64,000 nucleotides of DNA from Labia minor. Taxonomy: Eukaryota; Arthropoda; Insecta; Dermaptera; Spongiphoridae. The notes beneath the pieces were generated by a model. The model searched no databases. It was not told the DNA's origin and was given only the letters and a program-made list of their open reading frames with translations. Every line of letters begins with the position of its first letter. Positions within the stretch are counted from its first letter, which is position 1. Positions 11,361 through 23,239 of this stretch are shown piece after piece. The stretch lies in assembly GCA_963082975.1 (NCBI GenBank), contig OY720346.1, forward strand, positions 72,965,267-73,029,266, given 5' to 3'. The translations under genes and the position numbers were made by a program.

Positions 11361-12040
11361 TCATATAAGAAAGTTGAAAAATTTATTATTAATCAAAATT
11401 TGAACCTAATATCAAAAACATTTTCAAAAAAACACCAATCTCAACCGTCTTTCAGTTAAGAATTTCTGTTTATCATTTATGTAATTTTTATGTAATATTG
11501 AATTGTAAATGTTGCTAAATAATATTATGTAACCCTACGTACTAATGTAATAAAATTGTTTAAAAATGTTTGTTGTAAAATTGTTAAAAATATACTCTAT
11601 TAAATGCCCATAGTTCTAGAAGTATTAAATTTTATTAATATACTTATGCTGCATCAAAAATATAGGGATTTATTAAACGAGAAGAAAGTTTAAATGGGGT
11701 AAAAGTAGAAAAAAGGTCAGGAAAACACGTTTTAGATCAAAACAATTTTATTTATTTTCTAAACAAGGAATCTCTGCTCCTCGTGTGTGTGTTTTCATCG
11801 CGATTTATTTTTTATTAAATGATTCTTATCATTTATATATTTCATCCTTTTTCTCCTTTCTTTTACATTTCTCTATTCATTATCCATTTGAATGAACATG
11901 ACTGATGATTGAATGTTATCATATTTATCTTGTCTCTATTATAAATATATTATAAATATATTTGTTTGTACAGTCACATACTGGTAAGAAAATAATAATA
12001 ATAATAATATTTATTATTGTATATCTATATATTCATTTGT
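11361..12040. other. AT-rich spacer
   Basis: No gene or repeat recognised. A TAA/ATA-rich stretch near 11990-12015 is low complexity. Confidence 0.5.
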
Positions 12041-12320
12041 ATAGTGGGTGGCTTCGGTGTTATTGTGGCCAAAGTTGTCCGTTTTTGGTCGATTGCTTTC
12101 TTCAGACGGTTGATTCAATTGTTCACATTATCGGTTCAAATCAAGAGTTTGGCAACTCATTCCTTATCAATCCCACCAAACGCACAGTAAAACTTTACCG
12201 GTAGCCAATCCTGGCTTCGACCACGATCGTTTTCGATTGACGTTGTCCTAAATGATTCACTTTTTATTGGCAGTCACCATTCGCTTCGGAAATACTATAA
12301 AATATAGCCTATTTTCTCTT
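12040..12320. other. Moderately GC-richer unique region
   Basis: Balanced-composition stretch that looks single-copy here (GGTGGCTTCGGTG... CTTCGACCACGATCG...). The 80-residue frame across it has no recognisable domain and begins in low-complexity sequence. Function unknown. Confidence 0.3.
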
Positions 12321-12496
12321 TGCTGGTGACCATCCTTGACATGAGCTTAAAATAAAAAAAAACTGAATGAAACATTCACCAAACTGTCAAATAAGTTTTT
12401 TAATATAAAATGTCAGCTTTCTATAATGCCACGTACTATAAACCAATCGGACAAGTCATCTTTTGGTAAAATAATGGATTACTTTTTAATAGATAT

Positions 12497-12617
12497 CAAA
12501 ATATCTAATGTAAACCTGAAAGTACAATTGTAAATTTAATAAATGCTCTATTATTATTTTTTTAAATATATAATATTAATATTTTTATTTGTTTATGATT
12601 GTATTCAAGAAAAAAAA
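12497..12617 (+). repeat. Direct repeat flanking HLE-1 copy 2, left
   Basis: About 115 bp including TTGTAAATTTAATAAATGCT and TTTTTATTTGTTTATGAT. It is repeated in the same orientation at 13242-13370, immediately beyond the HLE-1 copy. Both end at an A-run followed by AGCT. Confidence 0.75.
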
Positions 12618-13203
12618 AGCTGGAGAGTCTCCACTCGACTATCTCGCAAATTTGAATTGGATTAATTAACATATATTATATTTAAATTAAGTTTAATTAA
12701 TAATAAATTAAAATTAATAAATAATATTTACTAAACCAGCGCATGTTTGGCTCTTTGTTGATGGCACCACGTCACGTGTAGGCGCGTGAGATTTGCAGTG
12801 TTAAAAAAATTAATTCTGGTACTTTCAGTGATTCAATCAAGCTGAAATTCTATATATAGCAGTTTTATACAATTTTTAATCATGTGAAAAATTATCAAAC
12901 ATATATCTTTATTTTTATGGTCACTTTAGAGGAAAAAAAATCAAAACGTTGTAGGTAATGACCCTCTTCTGGTTGAGCACAATCTCTCAAAAGTTGATAG
13001 AAAACTAGGAATTTTGAATAATTCCCGTATACCAAATTTCATTATTCTAGCTCAAACCGTTTTTGCGTAATCTTGTCTACATACATACACACATACCCAC
13101 ACAGACAGACAGACATTTTTCTCAACCTTAGTGAAAATGATTCAGGAACCTTCAAAACGTATAAAAACATCAAAATCTCGACATCGAAAATTTTCGTGAT
13201 AGT
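12618..13203 (-). mobile_element. HLE-1 copy 2, Helentron-like element
   Basis: Reverse-oriented copy starting AGCTGGAGAGTCTCCACTCG (the 3' hairpin end) and ending at GTGATAGT. The 5' terminal palindrome is lost, the end collapsing to GATAGT. CA-rich microsatellite near 13080-13110. Core blocks are all present. Flanked by a 115-bp direct repeat. Confidence 0.7.
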
Positions 13204-13241
13204 AAAAAGCGCCCGACTATTGAAAAAGGTGGCCAACCCCT
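13204..13241 (-). repeat. Solo hAT-like terminus
   Basis: Ends in GGTGGCCAACCCCTG, the complement of a CAGGGGTTGGCC hAT-type terminus, with CTATTGAAAAA inside. A related end (GGCCACACCTG, with TTTATTGAAAAAG inside) closes the hAT element at 27066. No partner end is seen. Confidence 0.4.
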
Positions 13242-13370
13242 GATCAAATGTATACCTGAAAGATATTGTATAATTGTAAATTTAATAAATGCTCTATTAT
13301 TATTTTTTTAAATATATATATAATATTAATTTTTTTATTTGTTTATGATAGTATTCTAGAAAAAAAAGCT
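13242..13370 (+). repeat. Direct repeat flanking HLE-1 copy 2, right
   Basis: Second copy of the segment at 12497-12617, with a few substitutions and an extra AT pair or two. Probably a local tandem duplication. Confidence 0.75.
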
Positions 13371-14185
13371 AACGTTAATTATTTGATAGTAAATAGATAA
13401 AAAATGATATTATGTGATCATCATTGGATCGTACATCAATTTGTGACATTCATTTTTAACAAGCTTTTATTTTTATGCTCCACTTTACTACATTTTTATT
13501 AATCATGATCAGAAAGGACCAAAACACAACAAAATGATATATTTCAGGTTTTATATTCCAGTCTGTTTTTCTCCCTATCAAAATTGAATTTTACCCAACA
13601 ACTGTCCAGCGTTAAACGATGTTTAATTGAATGCGACCTTTTATTTAAATAACATGATAATCAAGAAGAATAGCCGGCATTTGTTGAGCTTGGATACGAT
13701 TAGCCTTGATTAAATCAACACAGAAACAACAGAAACACTTTCATTTGACAATTTTTTTCAATTTTTTTTTTTTTTTTTAATTTTGTTTTGATTTTATTCC
13801 TTCCATCTGTGTGTGTCAGAAAATTATCTCGTTAATTTTATTGACAAGTGTGAGATGGAAATTCAATCATTCACCACCGCTTGGGAGGATATATATATAT
13901 ATTTTATTTTTCAAATACAAATTGTATAGAAGGTTAGTATTTTGTGATGGTTTCCAATCAAGAGGATAGGAATTAATTTCATAGTTGAAATTGGATATTG
14001 GTTAGTAGCCGGATGACAGAGCAACTCTCCGGTTACCAATAACCTTCCTTTCGATTGCTTCGGGAAATTGTAAACAGGCCACAGTGATTAAATTTCAACT
14101 TTCCTCTTGTATATATACAATATAATACTGCTAACAAAAAGAAAATACAATTTATATAAAATTATTTAATATATATATATATATA
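13371..14185. other. Mixed spacer, partly unique
   Basis: No gene seen. 13560-13740 and 13930-14100 are less AT-rich and not repeated in the window. A T-run lies near 13765 and an AT run near 13890. An AT microsatellite precedes the next element. Confidence 0.45.
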
Positions 14186-15005
14186 CGAGGGTGGGGTGAA
14201 AAGTTTCCAGCCTGATCAAGAAAAACGATGTTTTTAAATTTTTTTGTTTTGTTTTATTTTTCAACATAATCTCCATCAACACTGATACATTTCTTATAAC
14301 GGTGTTCTAATTAATTTAATTAATTAATTAAATTTGATTTAATTTAATTTAAGTCTCATCAACAGTTATGAATCGACACAAAAATTCGTTTGGATTAAGC
14401 CTACAGCGCCAAATTGTCGTTAGAAATGGTTTTTCGAAGCAATTTTTGGTCTAACGTTAGGAAATGCGGCACCCACATTGCACATAGCTTTCCATATTCA
14501 AATGGTTTTGCAAAATATTTCGCACACGTTCAGCTGACATCGTACAGGTCTCAGCTATCTTAGATTTTGAAAAATAAAACAAAAGAAAAATTGAAAAACA
14601 TCGTTTTTAAATTATTTTTTTTGCTTTATTTTTCAACATAATCTCCATCAACACTGATACATTTCTCATAACGGTGTTCTAGTTTAGTTAAATTAATTAA
14701 TTTAATTTAATTTAAGTCTCATCAACAGTTATGAATCGACGCAAAAATTCGTTTGGATTACGCCTACAGAACCAAATTGTCTGTAGAAATGGTTTTTCGA
14801 AGCAGTTTTTGGTCTAACGTTAGCAAACGCGGCACTCATCTTGCACACAAATTTTCCATTTTCAAATGGTTGTGCAAAATATTTCGCACAAGTTCAGCTG
14901 ACATCGTACAGGTCTCAGCTATCTTGAATGTTGAAAAATCAAGCAAAAAAACATTTAAAAAAATCATTTTTCTTGGTCAGTCCGGAAACTTTTCACCCCA
15001 CCCTC

Positions 15006-15006
<1 letters not shown>
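14186..15006. mobile_element. Mariner-like MITE, dimeric copy, 821 bp
   Basis: Termini are CGAGGGTGGGGTGAAAAGTT and the complementary AACTTTTCACCCCACCCTCG, within longer inverted repeats of about 45 bp containing AAGAAAAACGATGTTTT. The interior holds two head-to-tail copies (about 14222-14580 and 14600-14945) of one unit with ATCTCCATCAACACTGATAC, ACAGTTATGAATCGAC and TCAGCTATCTT blocks. The monomer is seen at 59401-59936. TA flanks the left end. No transposase frame. Confidence 0.75.

Positions 15007-15045
<39 letters not shown>
15007..15045. repeat. (AT)n microsatellite
   Basis: TA/AT dinucleotide run directly beside the MITE end, possibly seeded by its TA target. Confidence 0.9.
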
Positions 15046-15047
<2 letters not shown>

Positions 15048-16462
15048 CAAGAATAAATCAATAAACAAAAATAAAAGACAAGGTAAACCTCGTTTAACAT
15101 CATCTCGTATTGTATCCTTTCATTCTTCATAATCGAAAATCCAAAATTTTTTTTTATTTCTTTATTTTAAACTTTGTTATTATATGATGTCGTTTCAAGC
15201 TTCCCATGTTAAATATTTTAAATTTAAATATTAAATGTTAACATAGTAGACTATCATATTTATGTGAATTTGAATTAAATTGTAAACTTGCTTAAAATAA
15301 TATGAGCTTTTTCTTGTTTAATCAAACTTTTGTTATAACATTATTTCAATACCTTATATTAAATGGAACGCATCTTCAACGTTATACGAGGTTTATGAGT
15401 ATTATAAATTTTTCCCATTGGTCTCAATATTTAATAAAAAAAAAGAAAAAAATAAATTAAATAAAATAAAATAATAATATAAAGTTTACTTACATTTTTC
15501 ACTATAGATTATTGAAATTTCAAACCTTTTATAGATTCCAATAGATAATTTAATTTAAATTTAGTCAATACAAGTGATTCAAAATTACTCACATAAAATT
15601 TTAATTTCTTTGTAAAAAAAAAACTGCCTTCGTTGCTATATTAAAAAAATATATGATTTTTCCATCTCTCCATAGACAAATTTAGCTGAGTTTGAAATCT
15701 TGAATGCGATGAACGAAAAATAATATTAGAATAAAAATGAAAAAAAAAAATCACCCTCCATTTATGTTACCCGGACATAAATTTTCTCTCCTCCACAACT
15801 CCTAGTTTAATTGTTGAGTCAGAGAATTCATATTTACAAGCGCTTTTTAAAGGAGATAAAAGGGAGTCATAAAATAAAATACAACCGAACCCATTTAAAT
15901 GCTAAGGAGGTCTGGAGGCTGCCGCCACCGGCAAAACAGAAAACATCAAATTTTCATAAAGCGAGAAATGGAGAATGTTGGGAGGAGAGGACTTTAAGAT
16001 TTTGTATATAATTTGTGAAATTTTAATAAAATTAGATAATAATTTTGTTAAAAAAAAAAAATTTAACCTGATTCTTATCAAATTTAATTAAAGAAGTTTA
16101 CTTTACCAGTATATATAATGTAGGATTGATTAAAATGTTTTTAATTGAAATTTAAAATTTATTATTTACAAATTAAAAAGTCCAAAGAAGTGAGTGTTTA
16201 TTAAGTAGTTTTTAATAAATTCACTGAAACAAACATTTTATATTGATTAATAATAAAAACAAACATATTTTTATGTTAAAATATATATTTAAATAGAATA
16301 TTTACCTACCTATATATTTAAATAATTAATTATAATACTAAATTAAAATAATATACATATTTTATTATTATTGTATATTATATATATTTTAATTTTTTAT
16401 GGATCAATATATAAATATAATATATATTTATTTCATTCAAATATAATTTAAATTAATTAACC
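15046..16462. other. AT-rich spacer with a short purine-rich open stretch
   Basis: No gene identified. 15811-16011 has a 66-codon frame in purine-rich, less AT-rich DNA (GAGGTCTGGAGGCTGCCGCC near 15906). It resembles no domain I know and has no splice context I trust. Confidence 0.4.
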
Positions 16463-16750
16463 CAGTGATTCTTTAGGTTTTTTTTTACCTCGGCACACTT
16501 TTAACAGTTTAAAATTTTGGCGGTACACAAAGAAAAAAATAAGTGTTCCATATTAAAAAAAGTGGTCCCAAAAACGTTTTGCCTTTTTTTTTTAGAACTA
16601 AATTAAAAAAATTTAGAAAAAAAGTCGGAAATGTTTTAAGAACCTAGTCCCAAAAATGTTTTACTTTTTTTTTTGAACCCAATTGAAAAAAATTAGAAAA
16701 AAAAGTTTAAGAGCCTCGTAATCTCGCGGCACAGTGGTTGAGAATCACTG
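16463..16750 (-). mobile_element. hAT MITE (family hAT-F), copy 2, 288 bp
   Basis: Inverted copy bounded by CAGTGATTCT and GAGAATCACTG. Flanked by the 8-bp duplication AATTAACC (16455-16462 and 16751-16758). The interior carries a partial internal duplication of the GTCCCAAAAA / AAGTCGGAAATG region. No open frame. Confidence 0.85.
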
Positions 16751-16979
16751 AATTAACCAATCTTTATCATATTTTAAAATTAAAATTTCAAAACAATGCA
16801 CCTTTTCAGGAGAAATGAAGTTTTAAGCTGCATTAATGATTTAAAATAATTATTTAATTATTAGAATTAAACTTTATAGAAATTTATTATTTTTTTTTTT
16901 AAATTGTCCGTAGTAAATTTAAAAAGGAAATTACTAGAAATGGGAGAAAGCCAAGATGTATTGTCTCCTGCGGCAGTTT

Positions 16980-17445
16980 TCCATCGAAATTCTAATAAAC
17001 TTTAAGTCTGAAATGAAATGACGAAGGGCTGTTCGGAAGGAACTGTAAACTCAATGGGTTGGGGTGATATGGGTGAGAGCGGGAGGGTGGTGAGGAGGAG
17101 GAGGAGGAGAAATAGGAGGGAGTGGTGGGGAGGGTATAGGGAACTGAAGCCTTTAGGGGACACAATGCCTTCTGGTTTGTCGACCGCACAATGGAGGCCA
17201 CATTTTGGGGGTTTTCGTGGAAAGGTGGTGGTGATGGTGGCGATGGGGGATGCAAACCAGCGCAATATTGGTCCAAGATTGAATTCCCGGGTCGACGATT
17301 CCTATTGTGCCCTCAAGGTACGAGAATTAACGCTAATATACCCCTAAAGGGTCTTTTGTCTTCTCGAAAGGGAGTTTTATCACTTTTCCTCATCACTGGG
17401 CTGCTGTATTTATTTATTCATTGTGTGTCCAATGAGAAATCTTAA
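16980..17445. other. GC-richer island with a polylinker-like motif
   Basis: A G-rich tract (GAGGAGGAGGAGGAG near 17094) and balanced composition up to about 17400. At 17281-17300 EcoRI, SmaI and SalI sites overlap in GAATTCCCGGGTCGACGATT. Read in one frame it gives AQYWSKIEFPGRRFLLCPQ, bounded by AACCAG before and CAAG-GTACGA after, so a small exon is possible. I do not recognise the peptide. Short overlapping frames on both strands are composition effects. Confidence 0.35.
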
Positions 17446-18667
17446 TAAACATTAATTTTTATTTATACTCTTCGTAACGGCCAAAAGGACTAGTATTTAA
17501 TTTCGAATACTGGCAGGAGATTTCAAGGGAAATTACGGTAGTTAAATAAATGCAGTCAAATAACATAAATTAAAAGCTATATATACTTCTGTATAATAAA
17601 GAGAGTGTAATTGGAGGGTAGAAGTTCTCCATTAATCATACCACCACATCATACATATATATATTCCATTATACATTTCATATATAGCCAAAGAGTTGAA
17701 AAACAAAATAAAATAAATAGAAAATTAAAATTTCAGAAATTAAAAAGTTTTAATTTCAATTGGAAGATATAAGAATGAAAAGATTCTGTAAAAAATATAA
17801 TTTTAAGATAATGCCCTTAAGTTCTAATATTTATTACAAGAAAAAAATAAAAAAAATTAAGAAAATATAAAATTAAAAATAGTCAAATAACACTATTAAA
17901 ATAAATTTTTGTTGCTTACCATTTTTAAAAATTTATAAATTAAGAAATAATTTGAATCAATGTGGAAATAAAATAAATAGATATAATTGTATAATAATAA
18001 TAATTGAAGAGTAAGTTTGAAATGAGATTGATTCTTTAATATCAAGTGCATAATAAATACACATGGGACATGGGTATGTATTTTATAAAAAAAAATCAAA
18101 AATGATCAATTGAGTAATAATATACTTGAATTATATATATAAATACTACTTTACTACTTACATATGTGTATAAAGTAATTGCTTCTTCAGAATTAGTTAT
18201 AGAGTGCTTTTATAATTTAATTCATTTTTTGAATACTATTTCTGAAAGGAAATGTTTACTATTATCCTTTGATTTATAGGTTTATAATGAATAGAAAAAA
18301 TTCACGTTATATTATGTATTATTGAACAAAAAATAAAAAATAAATAAAAAAAAAATCAAGATATTGATTATAGAAAATATAAAGAAAGAAAAAAAATAAA
18401 CGCAATAATTAATTTTGAAAATATTTTACATTAATATTAAATAAAATATTCAATCTAAAAAGAAATAATAAGAAATTAAGAGATTTGGGTTTAATTATAA
18501 TAGTAATATAAGATATAATCATTTATTTAAATGATGAAAAAATTATTATTTATTTATAACGAAATAATTATTTTCTAATATAAATGTTGCATTTTAATTT
18601 AAATTATTTTTTCATCATCCTTAATGATTATTTTAAAATATGAATTATTTTCTAGTACTTTATAGTT
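17446..18667. other. AT-rich spacer, no gene
   Basis: Low-complexity AT-rich DNA. Nothing supported. Confidence 0.6.
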
Positions 18668-18675
18668 GTTGTGGT

Positions 18676-18942
18676 TAGTGGTGTATTGGGAGGGGAACGC
18701 GGGGGAACGACGTTCCCTTACCTTTTTTCAGAACCGGAACGCGTTCCAGTACTTTTTCATGTCCCGATAACTCCCACTTAAATCTACTCTTAGAATTTCT
18801 TTTTTTTGTATTCTTTAATATTTTGTATAGTAAGAATAAGAAAAAATAAAAACTTATATGGAAAAAAATAGTTTGCTGAAAATAGGCCTTTTTTTTGCTC
18901 CCAATGCGTTCCCTTACTTCTTATTTTACCAATATATCACTG
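18676..18942. mobile_element. hAT-like MITE, 267 bp
   Basis: Ends TAGTGGTGTATTGGG and CCAATATATCACTG are imperfect inverted repeats. Flanked by the 8-bp duplication GTTGTGGT (18668-18675 and 18943-18950). GGAACGCG and CGTTCC motifs repeat inside. No coding sequence. Single copy in the window. Confidence 0.75.
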
Positions 18943-18950
18943 GTTGTGGT

Positions 18951-20130
18951 GGTTGATATCTGAAAAAAGAGAAATATGGCTGATTTTTAATCAGAAAATC
19001 CGTGGGTGATAGAAACCAACCAAATGACTAGCAACATGAAAATTACTATCAATCAGCTCTTCGTCTCTTTTTTTTTTAGCAAAATCGCCCTCATATACTC
19101 TCTCTCACTCTATTTCTCACACCCACGCACACAGACATACACTTAGACAGGCAGAAAAAATATTCACACATACTCTTAAAATTTCAATCCTTTCCACTTC
19201 CTACGCCGACTTGTTACTTTTAAACTTACCTATCAGCCAGCACCCAGCACCTTTTTGCCAATATCACCGCAATCTTTGCGAGTTATTTGGAATTGATGCT
19301 ATAGAATGGTTCTTGGAAGTAAAAAGACCCTTCATAAAGGTTATCGTTCCTCGTAACATACAATATAGTAGTACGAGTTTTAATCAGAAAAAAATCCCTT
19401 TTACTGTAAAGAAAAGTACAATTGTTAAAAGAGAAATTGAGAAACTTACTCAAAAGAACGAAATAAAAATAGTAATATAAATATACTAAATATAGATCGA
19501 TACTAAAAGATGAAAAGATTTTATTCTAAAGAGTTGTTTATTTGCATTTTTATATGTTAAATAAAGTACAAAAATAAACGAATTAATGACAACACTAAAA
19601 TTATAATAATATAATTTTAAAGGGGAAAAATTTATAAAATTTAAATATATTTAAATATTGAATATAAAATAATTTAAGTAATTATAGCAATTATATATAA
19701 AATTAGTAATTGTATCCGCTTGATACATCGACTATAGAGGCTTGTAAGACCTAAAAAATAATAGAAAGCTATTGTTCCTGAAAATCGAAAGTGGGAGGAA
19801 ATGGAAGGGGATGAATCCTTAATATATATTAATTTTGCTCGAAGGCTAAAAAGAGGAATTAATAAAATTACGATAGCAACCTCTTCACTTCTATCGCACC
19901 TGGAAATTTAAATGGACTGTATCAAAGGTCTATGTTTAATATATTAAGAATTTGGGATTGAAAAAAGTTCGCTAAATAAACACTATAATCAACTTTTACA
20001 ATATTTAATTAAATTAAAATTAGGTTCAATTAAAAACGGATTAATTATATTTAGGGTCACCTAAATATTTTTATATATCAACTTAAATCTAAATTTTTCA
20101 ATCTAAAATTAATATAGTTCAAAGTGTTCA
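18951..20130. other. AT-rich spacer with one unexplained open frame
   Basis: A CT/CA-rich stretch lies at 19060-19160. 19211-19480 holds an 89-codon frame starting at TTG, with a plausible-looking middle (LCELFGIDAIEWFLEVK) and a Lys-rich end. It matches nothing I recognise and could be chance. The rest is AT-rich. Confidence 0.4.
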
Positions 20131-20605
20131 TAAGTGCACTTATCTGACCACCGGGAATTGAATTAAATGGGGGTTTACGCTGCCGTTCGCTGCCTGGATG
20201 TCTTCTCTGCTGGTTTCGCAATTGATCCAACGATCAATTGGCTTTGGACCCTCCTCGAGTTTCCAACGGGATGAATGGACCAGCACGGATCCAAAGGTAG
20301 AGATGATCCCCTCAGGAATCACTGGGTTTGCCCCCTCGGAACAAACTCTGGAGCACAGGACCGGCGGCTGCAATCTGTAGCCTCGTCGACGACCCCAAAA
20401 GCACCGCGTTCGAGTTGTAAATTCGAACGGGTCGAATAAGGCGTCGGTGGGCCAAGGGGCCCCAGTAAGCAGTGGACGAGCAGATAAAAACAACAGGCAG
20501 CAGCGACAGACAAAGGCAATAGCACTCGGGCGACAGGTACAACAGCAGCGGGGCTTCAGAGAGCTCGGCCTGTCTTTTTATATGTAGATAGTAAGGGAGG
20601 GGGGT
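20131..20605. other. GC-richer unique island
   Basis: Sharp rise in GC over about 470 bp, with several CG dinucleotides and a CAG/CAACAG-rich stretch near 20470-20550. Overlapping frames of 60-117 codons on both strands are expected in stop-poor sequence and none shows a domain. Candidate untranslated first exon or promoter, or conserved enhancer. A CAG-GTACAA near 20535 could be a splice donor. All of this is inference. Confidence 0.35.
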
Positions 20606-21505
20606 GGTCAACCTCATGAATTTATGACAATAACAATTAAATATTTAAAACTATAAATGAAATTAACTTAAAAATATTAAACTACATTATATAATTAATT
20701 AACACTAATATTTATAAATATTAACTTAATTACTATTTAAACTTAGTCAGAGGGCGGGAATTCAAATTTATTTGAATTCAGGTTCCATGCGGAAACAGTA
20801 ATAAATGTATATATTTAAATATTTAAATATCAAATTTAAATATAATTAAATATGATATGATCAACTTTTTGACATTAACAAATTTTAAATAATGTTTTGA
20901 AATTAATGAATTCTATTGATATTAAAATATGAGTGTATAAACATAAATGACATTTGAACAAACCTGTATTTTGAAAATATGTAATAAATAATTTAAAATA
21001 TATAAACTCAACTCTATATTATAATTTCATTTTGATAGACGATACTAATTTTAATATAAATACTTAAATATAATATATAATAAAGCATATGTCATTTTCA
21101 ATAGGATTTTTCATTTGAATGTCGCTTGGCTTGTGTCAAATATCAAAGAATATTAAAAAAAAAATTACAAATGAAAGGCGCCAACTCATCGTCAATTATG
21201 ATTTAATAATTTAAATGTTTAAATAAACATGTTTTAATACATTTAAGAAAACTTTAGCAGAAATACCCAAAATTTAATGAATTAATTATGAAAACTATTT
21301 TTAATGATTGCTATCCTTAAGTTTTGATGAACCAAGTTATATACTATATCAATAAAGAGACTCTAATAATTTGCAAATTGTATCTATTAATAATCCTAAA
21401 AAAGAGCTGGAACTCTCAGAGGGAGAGAGAGAGAAAGACTTCCTATGTCTCACATAAAATATTATCTATTTTCTTAGTTTAAATTTGACAAATAAAAGCA
21501 TATAT
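20606..21505. other. AT-rich spacer, no gene
   Basis: Only low-complexity AT sequence and a short GAGAGAGAGAG run near 21425. Confidence 0.55.
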
Positions 21506-22115
21506 AAGGTTTGTTCAAAAGAAAAGGTGAATTTTGAATTATTAAAAGTCGCAGGGAGACAAATCTGGTGAATACGGTGGCTGAGGCATGATTACGATGT
21601 TGTTTTTGGCCAAAAAATCACGAAAAAGCAATGATATGTGAACTGATGTATTATCTATGATTTGTTTTCCAATAATTCCGATCGTTTGAGCCCTATTGTT
21701 TCACGCAAACGTTGCATAACTTCCTTGTAGTATGCCTTATTAACAGTTGTTAAGAACTAATGATGCACCACGCCATTTTAATCTAAGAAAACATTGAGCA
21801 AAACCTTCAAATTTGATAGAGTCAAATTTTTTTTTTCAAGTCAAAGCAGACTCGCTGAATGCCACAGTCAACATCTTAAGTGCGTTGGAGCACTTTATTC
21901 CATTTTAACGAAAAATTTAATTCAGATTCTTTAAAAAATCAAGAACACACAAAAACTTGACTAACATTTTGAGTTATCAAAAACAAACTACTAATCCAAA
22001 ATGGATGATAATGTCAATATATGAGGAACATATGTGTATCAACATAACAAAAAAAAAATCAAGTGTACACAGACCGCGAAAATTCAAAATTCACCTTTTC
22101 CTTTGAACAGACTTT
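21506..22115 (-). pseudogene. Internally deleted mariner element, copy A
   Basis: Terminal inverted repeats share AAAAGGTGAATTTTGAATT with the element at 36008-36775. Read on the minus strand, the right part gives remnants of a mariner transposase N-terminal helix-turn-helix region. The left part gives FRDFLAKNNIVIMPQPPYSP, the stretch before the third catalytic Asp in mariner D,D34D enzymes. Stops and frameshifts abound, and the middle of the gene is missing. It could be mobilised only by a related transposase acting in trans, if at all. Confidence 0.75.
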
Positions 22116-22165
22116 TTATGTACTCAATTCACGTCAATTTGAGAATGAAGATTTTTTTTCCTTTT

Positions 22166-22357
22166 AGTTAATCTATGTTGCGAATTCTCCTTCTTTCATA
22201 TGGATTGATTGATTATTTAAATTATAAAATATATATAAAAAAATGTGAGAAGGACATGAAAACTCCAGATATGAGAGGCGTATTATTCCCTGAAATAGAT
22301 ATCACTTCCACTGGGATTGTGACTACTCGTTACCCACTTGAATATTTAAAATTATAA
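22166..22357 (+). pseudogene. Exon-like fragment of an unrecognised protein, copy 1
   Basis: Follows a strong polypyrimidine-AG (TTTTTTTTCCTTTTAG at 22151-22166). One frame reads SMLRILLLSYGLIDYLN, then a Lys/Tyr-rich AT stretch, then EKDMKTPDMRGVLFPEID and a stop after YPLEYLKL. 24371-24625 aligns with it in the same frame and order, including both ends, so this is a duplicated coding exon in decay and not chance. I cannot name the parent protein. Two coding-like copies 2.2 kb apart may be retrocopies, captured fragments or decayed tandem paralogues. Confidence 0.5.
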
Positions 22358-22447
22358 TTTTATTTTAATAATAATATTTTTTTTTAGTTTTAATTTTTGT
22401 TTAATAGACAAAACTAAAGTGTTATCTTCATGAAAAAAGTGGAAAAA

Positions 22448-23073
22448 ATCTGAAGTGTCTCCACTAGACTATCTCGCAAATTTGAATTGGATTAAATAAC
22501 ATAATATATTATATTTAAATTAAATTTAATTAATTATAAATTATAAATTAAAATTAATAGATAATATTTATTAAACCAGCGCATGTTTGGCTCTTTGTTG
22601 ATGGCACCACGTCACGTGTTGGCGCGTGAGAATTGCAGTGTTAAAAAATTAATTCTGGTACTTTCAGCGATTCAATCAAGCTGAAATTCTATATATAGCA
22701 GTTTTATACAATTATTAATCATGTGAAAAATTATCAAACATACATCTTTATTTTTACGGTTACTTTAGAAGAAAAAAAATCAAAACGTTGTAGGTAATGA
22801 CCCTCTTCCGGTTGAGCTACATTTCTCAAAAGTTGATAGAAAACTATGAATTTTGAATAATGCCCATGTACCAAATTTCATCATTCTAGCTCAAACCGTT
22901 TTTGCGTAATCTTGGTTACATACATACACACATACACAAACATACACACACACACACAGACATTTTTCTCAACCTTAGTGAAAATGATTCAGGATCCTTC
23001 AAAACGTATAAAAACATCAAAATCTCAACATCAAAAATTTTCGTGATCGCAATACTATCTCTGGCGAGATAGT
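22448..23073 (-). mobile_element. HLE-1 copy 3, Helentron-like element
   Basis: Full-length reverse copy. The 3' end is slightly mutated (CTGAAGTGTCTCC for CTGGAGTGTCTCC). Intact 5' palindrome ACTATCTC-TGGC-GAGATAGT at the right edge. CA microsatellite near 22925-22960. Flanks are T/A-rich with no clear duplication. Confidence 0.75.
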
Positions 23074-23239
23074 AAAAATCATAATTCAGGACAAACTATA
23101 TATTTAAATAGTTTCTTAGGGGGAAATTATTTTTTTCTTTACAAAATAATGGAAGAGACAAAACAATTCTCTATTTTTAAAGTCGTTTTTGTTTTTTAAC
23201 TTTATTCTCCTAACATTTAACATTTCAACAGGATTATTT

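Noticed and set aside
16992-17276. Four overlapping frames on both strands
   Set aside because: GGA/TCC repeats remove stops on all strands. Ser/Pro-rich or Gly/Arg-rich low complexity.
19211-19480. 89-codon frame as a gene
   Set aside because: Starts at TTG, no recognisable domain, Lys-rich AT-driven end. Kept only as a note.
20140-20617. Three overlapping minus-strand frames of 68-117 codons
   Set aside because: They overlap each other in different frames and show no domain; a stop-poor GC-richer island explains them.
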